Below are positions 8,774 through 15,575 of a DNA stretch of 15,575 bases, piece after piece. The notes under the pieces were generated by a model. It was not told the origin of the DNA. It did no database searches and saw nothing but the letters and a program-made list of their open reading frames with translations. The stretch is taken from assembly GCA_015657535.1 (NCBI GenBank), contig JADHZB010001768.1:34012-49586 (forward strand), given 5' to 3'. Every line of letters begins with the position of its first letter. Position 1 is the stretch's first letter. The position numbers and the translations under genes are program-made. The stretch comes from Nephromyces sp. MM_2019. Its lineage: Eukaryota > Apicomplexa > Aconoidasida > Nephromycida.

Positions 8774-11700
8774 TTATCTCTCATAAATATAGAATTCCCG
8801 AAAAAATAAAGCTGGTAAAGATTCACTTGACAGCTGAGAATATTCATCAGCAACTAAATTTTGAAACCAAGTTGGTGGCTTTATGGCCTTTATTCCGAAT
8901 ATTCTCGAATTTAATATAGCTTCAAAGATATTTTTTACTGGCCGTCTATCAGCCTTCCTTAGGTATAAATTACTTAAATATTCACCGAGATCGGGTGATA
9001 TTTGAATGTTAAACTTTTTGACATTAATGTCGCCTTGGCTAGTATGAATTTTAGTGGGGCTATAAAGTATTAAATTCAAAGCTATATATAAAAGAGAACT
9101 TAAAAAGATCTCGTCATTTTGATATCTGTTAGCTTCAGGTACATTTAAAGCTTCAAGGGCTAAACCTTCTGGTATTACAAGATTTGGAATACGAAGTTGG
9201 AAATATAGATTTTTTTTTATCCAACCCTCTTGCTTATAATTGTTTCGGATCCAATCTGGAAATTCGCTATTGTGATTATCTAAATACTTTTCCCAAAAGA
9301 TTGGATCACTAAGATTTTCGTAATTCTTATCAAATTCATTAAACTTTATAAAACTTTGGAAATTTAATATACCATTTATTATGCTCACTTCCAATTCATT
9401 CGCTATAAAAAAGAACTTTACTGCAAAATTTTGAACAAAGCATACATTTTGTAAATTTTTTGAGTATGTGCAATGCATAACCTCTTAAGATTAAGGCATA
9501 TACATTGAATATGGTATAATGTAAAATGTGAATATACCTAAATTACTTTTAGCTTCAACAACATTTCGTTTCAATCCTGATTTAACATTGTTTGTTTGAA
9601 CATTATGCTAACACTAAATCAAATTGTTTATTCTTTACCATACACATATACATATAGTTTCCGAAGAATATCATCAAGAAATTCACTTTTGTAATATCTT
9701 AGCGCTTCATAACATTGTTTATTATCTATATCTTCCATAGTTGAATATAAAGCTGCGATCTCATTTATAACAATGCTTTCTAGTTCATTATAGTAGGTTT
9801 GAGAATTCTAAAACATACATTGAAATAGTAAAAGCTTAGTGTATCTTTAGGCATACTGTTTGTATAATTATAATTAGTATCTCAGATAAGTGTTTATACT
9901 TATTACAATCAATTTATACTTATTACAATCAACAACTCACTAATTTATATGTTTGTTTCATAAATTTTTCTTTAATATAATTCCATTTCCCCAAATTGTC
10001 ATGGTGACAATCATCGATTGAAAAGAAATCATAACCAGGTTTTATATATGCTCCTTGTAAAGTTTTAATTTTTAATATAAAATCTGACATTAAATTTGAA
10101 GACTTTTTCAAGAAATTAAGTAACTTTAAAAATGTCCTATCTGAAAATCAACAATTATATTCAGATTTATATGAGCATGTGTTGCCAATTTTATAGTTAA
10201 GTCTATCGTATGATGCCAGCCAAAATGTACTTGTTAGCTTCATTAATGGGTAAATTATATAGTAAAGAATTTTATTAGCTCATGTATGTATGTGTAATAA
10301 CAAATACAAGAATGCTTTGGAAAAGACAAGTCGGTATTTAGAGTCAAATAACTTAACCAATCACTGAATTCTTGAGAATTAAAACCTTAAAGGTTTTAGG
10401 GATTTCAAAATACTTCATTAAAAACTTTTTTCTTTCACTCATCCATGTCCCAGTGGCGTCTCTTTCCTTTTTGCTAAAAACAATTGTTTCTGTATGTTTA
10501 AGATAGTAGTCTCTTGAGATTTTCTGTGTGATTGCAGCATCTGATGAGTGGGGATAAAGGGCTTCATAATACTCTTCCAATAGTTTTATTACTTCTAAAT
10601 TTTTGCTCTCCATATCAACAATTTCTTTATTTTTAAGTTTACACCTCTTTTTTAGCTCTGCTTTGAAGCTCTTGAAGAGCTCGAAATAATCTATTTTGTC
10701 TGTTTTCTGCTTTGGATAAAAACGGGACCAGATATAAGGCTCTATCTCTAGTTTATAATAATTTCGTTTTATATATAGATCATTTGAATTATAGCCTTTC
10801 CGAAATTCTAAACATAATTCATCATTGAGATTATTTTCTTGCTTTATTAGATTGCAATATATCATGATTATTCCTTGCTCATGGCCTCCAGAATATTTGT
10901 TAATTGTTTCAGCATAAGAAAAGATATCAACTCTAGTCTCAAAGTTAGTTTTCCTCCCTAGGCTTACAATCACATTTTTATAAATACCTTCCATCATCAA
11001 GAGAATACCAACTGAAGATATAATTTACGAGCGAAATTTTATGTTGTTTACTTACAAATCCGAATATAAATACACAAAATTTCATAATTTTGTAACATAA
11101 TATTTTATTTATTCCTTGTAACACAACTGATATTACATAATTTTTATAATAAATCTTTAATAATTACCTTTTTTGTAGCCAGAAATTGTTTTATGCCCAA
11201 TAGATTGATTAACAAAAGCTCTGAACTTTGCTGCGTGAGATTTTATGATTATAAATTAAAATATGATGACTAATCCAATAGTTGTATAAGGAAACTAACC
11301 ATAAGTATAAAGGTAAAATTGTTTAATGACATCATAAGGATCACCTATATCTTTGATTGAAAGCTTAGCAATACCCGCTCTTTTATTATTAACATAATCA
11401 ATGAAGTTTCCTATGAGAATATCTGCAAAATATTCGTCCCATATAATCTGAATAATGTTTTAAATAGGAAATTTATAAAGAATGTGAAAGCTGCTTAATA
11501 GAGGATAAAAGGTAAACTATAATAAATTATAAACCTAATTAGTTGTGAAAAATGCTCCATCTATTAATTGTACTTGGGTATCAGCGAATTAAATATTTTA
11601 GCACGTACCACTACACCAGTTCTTTTGCATTCGAACCCTTTCTTTAAATAGTTATCTACAAAATATTTCCATTGCTCAGCTTCTTGCACTGAATTTGAGT

Positions 11701-12036
11701 TCCTTATTGCACTCAGTTTTCCTGTTACATAATAACTTGTATCAGAATTTTGGTTAGATTCTACACTTAATGGACACTCCGTAAAATGAGAAACATGAAC
11801 AATTTTTCTAAGCCATATAATCGGTTCTTTGTCCATATTATCTATCTCTTTAATTTCATTTTCATCTGACCGTGAGTAAAATATAAAGGGATAAAATGTA
11901 AAAGTTAAAGCATTTTCAATATTTATAATGTAAGGCAAATTTTATTCTCACTCAATGGTCCTAGTTCACATACTATACGAAGACCACTTAGAAACAGTAA
12001 CGCAATTATATTTTGACTTGAAAATTTTATATTCAT
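8774..12036 (-). CDS. Unrecognised secreted or secretory-route protein, nine exons
   Basis: I do not recognise the family. Exons on the minus strand are 12036-11952, 11865-11609, 11447-11300, 11230-11168, 11011-10358, 10140-9941, 9807-9639, 9576-9538 and 9483-8774. Introns are GT-AG and every join keeps phase, giving 774 residues. The start is chosen because MNIKFSSQNIIALLFLSG followed by LRIVC is a clear signal peptide. No other membrane span, coiled coil or catalytic motif stands out; the protein is rich in Lys, Asn, Tyr and Phe. A W-x-Y segment near residue 94 (EQWKYF) recurs near 455 (GKWNYI), each followed by a phase-0 intron, a YxY-ending exon, a phase-1 intron and a short exon, suggesting internal duplication. 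Alternative: two genes, 12036-11157 (187 residues, stop TAA) and 11098-8774 (604 residues, starting MLQNYEILCIYIRI). Confidence 0.72.
11012..11167 (-). other. Ambiguous junction: intron or intergenic gap
   Basis: Read as an intron, it starts with a good donor (AAAG|GTAATT) and ends CTTCAG, and the phases match (both 1). Read as a gene boundary, the upstream gene ends at TAA 11159-11157, only 58 bases before an ATG at 11098 whose own 44-base intron (GTAAGT to CAG, 11055-11012) also keeps phase. I favour the intron because of the very short gap, the single strong signal peptide and the repeated exon pattern. Confidence 0.5.
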
Positions 12037-12875
12037 TTTCAATAAACAGATTGCCTAATGTCAATTAGTTCAATTTATAAAAGTAGGCATATTTCTGAAT
12101 AATATTCAACCAATAATCCTCGGCAAATAATAAAGATGCTCTAAATTTAAATATCTTTGAGATCCACACGTATTTCAACTTGATAAGAGTTATAAGCATC
12201 AAATTTATCTGTTAAATTTTCCAAGCATGAGGCTCAGGTTTTCACCAAGACTTTAACCTCGTGAAGATTTTTTAATAGGCTTAGGTTAATTTATTTATTA
12301 CCTAAGAATAATGCCTATATATTATATATTTAATAAGTAAATTATAAATTCCATTATAAAATTTTCCCATACTAACTCTATTCAAAGGGTTAATTTGCAT
12401 GATAAATCTAGACTATGTGTATGAGGTAACTAGGCTTGAAGAAACTAGAATGCTTTCATGATGCTTATACTAAACTTATGTACTCATCAGGTAAACAAAC
12501 TACTATAGATACTACTACTATTGCACATCTATAGAAGATTCAAAAATTCCAGATATAATTTAAAATGCGTCTAAATTTCACCCTAGCCAGATGTTTCAAG
12601 CCATATATACTATTGCATGAAGTGCTTTTGTGAAATGGGTTTTGATTAAGTACTATTTTTCCAAATAAATAATTTAAGCATTGTTAAGAAAGAATAAGTC
12701 CAGGTCACATACTATCAGGCCTTCTTGCATTTTTAAAAATATTGATATAAATTACTACACCAAACTTATTGAATGATGCATCTTCTGAATCAGTTTTAGA
12801 ATATTTTTATGATCTAAGGCATATTTTAAGTCATTCAAATCTTTATGATTAAGCTCATAGACTGTTTTGAATTTA

Positions 12876-12917
12876 AAAAGACGGCATTAACTAACTTAAA
12901 TCATTTGTTCGTCTTTT
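12876..12917. other. Inverted repeat, 8-bp stem
   Basis: AAAAGACG at 12876-12883 pairs perfectly with CGTCTTTT at 12910-12917 around a 26-base loop. On one strand the structure ends in a short T run like a terminator hairpin, but eukaryotic genes do not use that signal. Confidence 0.45.
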
Positions 12918-14057
12918 GGCCAGGAATTTTAGGTTTGGTGATAAAACAAACCCTACTAGTAAAATTATAACACCATCAAATGTTATATCCTGCATTTTTC
13001 GCACTGACATACACTCTCTACTTGAAGGTGACTTATGCTGACATTTATCAATAAGCCCCTATTTCAAAACTTGATCCCTTGTCAAAAGTGCCCCAAATTC
13101 GCCTCAAAGTTTGATAGGTTTAAATTGGAATCTAAAATAGTATGTTGAATTAATGATGCATTATAAACATTTCTGAACTTAGCGCACAAAATTTGGTATC
13201 TTAAAGTTGTATCAATGTTAGACGCCTGTTTTATTTTATGGATATTTCATTCACTAGTGATGCACTTGAAAAAATTCTTGAGTTCAGTACACAATGTCAT
13301 AGTACAAATTTACGAACTCGAATACACTAAACTTCTCATATACATAATAATTCCATAAATTTTCGCACTCAATTGTGGAATTTAACAGCTTCACCTATTT
13401 GATGAGAAATTATGTATAAATATGATGTTATGTAAATCTTGACTAGAATCCATCACAAAACAAATCAATATAAATTCACAACTCAAAAAACTAGATGCAA
13501 ATTTGCAAGTTCCTCCCCAAACTCAGTTAATTGCATATCAGTAAATTTTAGGAGAGAATGTTATATATATCTGATATTTTACAGAAATCCACTTTTATTT
13601 ACTACAAATAACTTCAATATATTTTAATGAATACATACAATACCAATGGTCCCTCTTGTGATGTTTCGCTTATTGCACTGCTACAAATTTCGCTCAGTAC
13701 AAATTTTTCTCCAACTTGGTATAATTTATATATTTATAATTCCATGGAGATATTCAATTTACAGTTGATCACTTGCGAATATTTACCCATAATTATGAAG
13801 AAACTAACTCGTACAGTTCTAAAGATTTAAAAATAATGTCTAGCCCCTCGTAACGTTTTTACAACTACAATTGTACAAATAATACTCAATAGTAAAATTT
13901 CGCACATCAGTGAACTTACTAAGAAACCATCAAAATAGTAAAAATAATTTTTTTGTTTATGTCATTGCTATAAAGCTGAAATTTGAGTTGTAACCTGCTT
14001 TTTTGTGGTAAATTTTAAGTATTTTCTCACTCTAGAAAAATATCTCCTCATGTAATT

Positions 14058-14273
14058 GAAAACTAGCCAATTATGTAAATTTAACTATTTTATGGTATAT
14101 ATTTTCTAGTAAGGATAACAGCTTTATAAAATAAAATAATTTCAAGCTCATGAATCGACAATTAGCCAGTTACAAGTTTAGATATTTTATGGTTTATGAA
14201 ATTCTAGCAAAGGGGTACAACACATTATAAGTAGTATAACTTAATAAAATAAACAATTGTCGAACTCATTTAT
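14058..14273. repeat. Degenerate tandem repeat, two copies of about 100-115 bp
   Basis: Copy one (14058-14156) and copy two (14157-14273) share in order: TAGCCA-TTA, a TTTA-ATATTTTATGG-type core, TTCTAG-AA, and AATAAAATAA. A weaker third copy may precede them from about 13985 (TAACCTGC, TTTTGTGG, CTCTAGAAA). Such subrepeats are common in rDNA spacers. Confidence 0.6.
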
Positions 14274-14547
14274 AGGATATACACTTGTGGCATGCAGTAT
14301 ACACAAACATGAGCATTTTAAGCTAAGTTCCAGTGTGCCTTGGAGTTTTTGACTAGGATTATGTCTTAAGATTTAGCCTCTTGGGATTGATATATGTGTG
14401 ATATCCCCACAATCTGCCTAGCAAAAAAAAGGAGAAAGAAAGTGTTACTACACCCAGAGATAAAAAGCACACAAATTATAAACCATACTAGGACCACCAG
14501 CCAACATGAACGAAACCAGCTGGCAGAGACCAAGCCTAACAATCTTT

Positions 14548-14612
14548 ACTAACATTTTTGTTCTAATACCTAACAAGCCACACTAGCATTTTTGTACTAA
14601 AACCTAACAAAA
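14548..14612. repeat. Two-copy 34-bp tandem repeat
   Basis: ACTAACATTTTTGTTCTAAT then ACCTAACAAG at 14548 is followed by ACTAGCATTTTTGTACTAAA then ACCTAACAA at 14582. The offset is 34 with few mismatches. It lies in the rRNA downstream spacer. Confidence 0.8.
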
Positions 14613-15147
14613 ACGGACAAAACTACAAAGCCGAGAAAACGAGCGAATCAGGAAGTTTAAAGAGGAAACTTTGAAAAAATTGCTGTCGATTTGATATGTA
14701 AAAAAAAAAAGGTTTACAAAAAAGATGTTTTAAAAATGGGGAATTTTAGCTTAATTTTTTATTTTCCTTTCATCAAACTTTAGTGATTTTATTAAGGAAA
14801 CAATAAAATTTACACCAAGTTCTTTTCATACTTAACATATTTTACGAAGCTTAAGAAATAGACCGACCATGTTCTCAAGTCTTTGATACTGAGCTAGTTA
14901 TACCCTACAGGCGTAATTATTAGGTCTTTAAACTCGTTTTACAACTTGTTTGCTGTTTACATGATTGAGTGTTAGACTCTCGTCCCCATACGAAATCAAA
15001 TCTTAGCTTGTGCAAAAACTAGGCTTCTTTATGTATTTCTTGACCCAGTGGCTAATTTAAAGATATAACCTGTGAAATGTTCCGTTAATGGCATTTCACC
15101 TTTTATCTCATCCACATAAAACAACACCGAATGTAATATACATAGTG

Positions 15148-15512
15148 ACACATCAAGGCAAACCAGGCTAAATCTCAGCAGATCGTGAGGATAACTCACT
15201 CTCGTGCTTACAATACCTGGTTGCAACTAAGTCGTCTACAAAGAATGTATCACTTCCAATATTTCAATTTGTTAAAATAATTGAATTAGGGATGTATTTA
15301 AACAATGCATCCTATTTTAAATTACAATTTCTATTGGAAATGGTAAATAACACTGCTTATCCAGTATGGATTCTGACTTAGAGGCGTTCAGTCATTATCC
15401 AACAGATGGTAGCTTCGCGGCACTAGCTTTTCAGGTAGCCGCATTTACCAAGTATCTGACCTAACAGTTCCTCTCGTACCGAGTTAGATTACTGTCGCAG
15501 TATCATATTCAT

Positions 15513-15567
<55 letters not shown>

Positions 15568-15575
15568 ATTGGCGG
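15148..15575 (-). rRNA. Large-subunit (28S) rRNA, 3' end
   Basis: On the minus strand the sequence matches the conserved 3' end of eukaryotic LSU rRNA: AGGGAACGTGAGCTGGGTTT, GACCGTCGTGAGACAGGTTA, the sarcin-ricin loop GGTACGAGAGGAAC, and GCCTCTAAGTCAGAATCCAT. A variable segment follows, then the terminal block GGTATTGTAAGCA, ACGATCTGCTGAGATTTAGC and a final GGTTTGCCTTGATG. The mature 3' end is placed near 15148 by analogy with yeast and is good to a few bases. The 5' part lies right of the window. A 65-codon frame at 15029-15226 overlaps it and is a shadow. Confidence 0.95.
15467..15483 (-). other. Sarcin-ricin loop of 28S rRNA
   Basis: CTCGGTACGAGAGGAAC on the minus strand is the elongation-factor binding loop with the invariant GAGA tetraloop and the bulged G. 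The base before the bulged G is G, where A is nearly universal. Confidence 0.85.

Larger units (their letters stand above)
12037..15147. other. Non-coding spacer between the secreted-protein gene and 28S rRNA
   Basis: No convincing exon chain is seen on either strand. Two small + frames at 13439-13830 lack signal, motif or splice support. The stretch holds the promoter of the secreted-protein gene at its left edge and the downstream spacer of the rRNA gene at its right. Within it are degenerate tandem repeats at 14058-14273 and 14548-14612, a hairpin at 12876-12917, and clustered TTTCGC motifs at 12996-13900. An A11 run at 14700-14710 is a T run in the rRNA sense, about 440 bases after the 28S end. 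Confidence 0.6.

Noticed and set aside
13439..13830. Two adjoining + strand frames of 62 and 67 codons
   Set aside because: Composition fits random AT-rich DNA, and no signal peptide, motif or in-phase splice join was found.
15029..15226. 65-codon minus-strand frame
   Set aside because: It overlaps the 28S rRNA 3' end on the same strand; its apparent protein is a translation of rRNA.

Overview
The window looks like nuclear DNA of an apicomplexan, most likely a Theileria-like piroplasm. This is inferred from several signs together: AT-rich DNA with strand-biased (TG)n, (TA)n and minisatellite tracts between and inside genes, genes cut into many small exons by short GT-AG introns, a eukaryotic tRNA-Glu, and the 3' end of a eukaryotic large-subunit rRNA gene. 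No species is claimed.

Layout, left to right. (1) 1-3589, minus strand: the 5' third of an acetyl-CoA synthetase gene. Six internal exons join in matching phase; the first exon is also recognisable. The introns are made largely of tandem repeats: a 14-bp minisatellite, a 56-bp repeat with exact period, and TG/TA runs. The rest of the gene lies left of the window. (2) About 3600-5460: GT-rich, partly G-rich, upstream intergenic DNA with no gene seen. (3) 5464-5535, minus: a complete tRNA-Glu (anticodon TTC) followed by a T5 terminator. (4) 5536-8770: 3.2 kb without a credible gene. Its texture differs sharply from the GT-rich part: almost no TG runs, many CTAG tetramers, weak signs of 600-700 bp repetition, and one telomere-template-like 11-mer. 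It may hold a long non-coding RNA or decayed repeat-family DNA. (5) 8774-12036, minus: a multi-exon gene, unrecognised, for a protein with an N-terminal signal peptide. I favour one nine-exon gene of 774 residues; a tandem pair of genes (187 and 604 residues) is the alternative. A repeated exon pattern suggests internal duplication. (6) 12037-15147: 3.1 kb of non-coding DNA with small degenerate repeats, best read as spacer downstream of the rRNA gene. (7) About 15148-15575, minus: the last ~430 bases of the 28S rRNA gene, including the sarcin-ricin loop.

All four genes seen (the synthetase, tRNA-Glu, secreted protein and 28S rRNA) are on the minus strand. They share no obvious pathway and are not an operon. 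The synthetase is metabolic, the tRNA and rRNA serve translation, and the signal-peptide protein may be exported or act in the secretory route. Exon joins were read by eye from splice sites, phase and, for the synthetase, family similarity.
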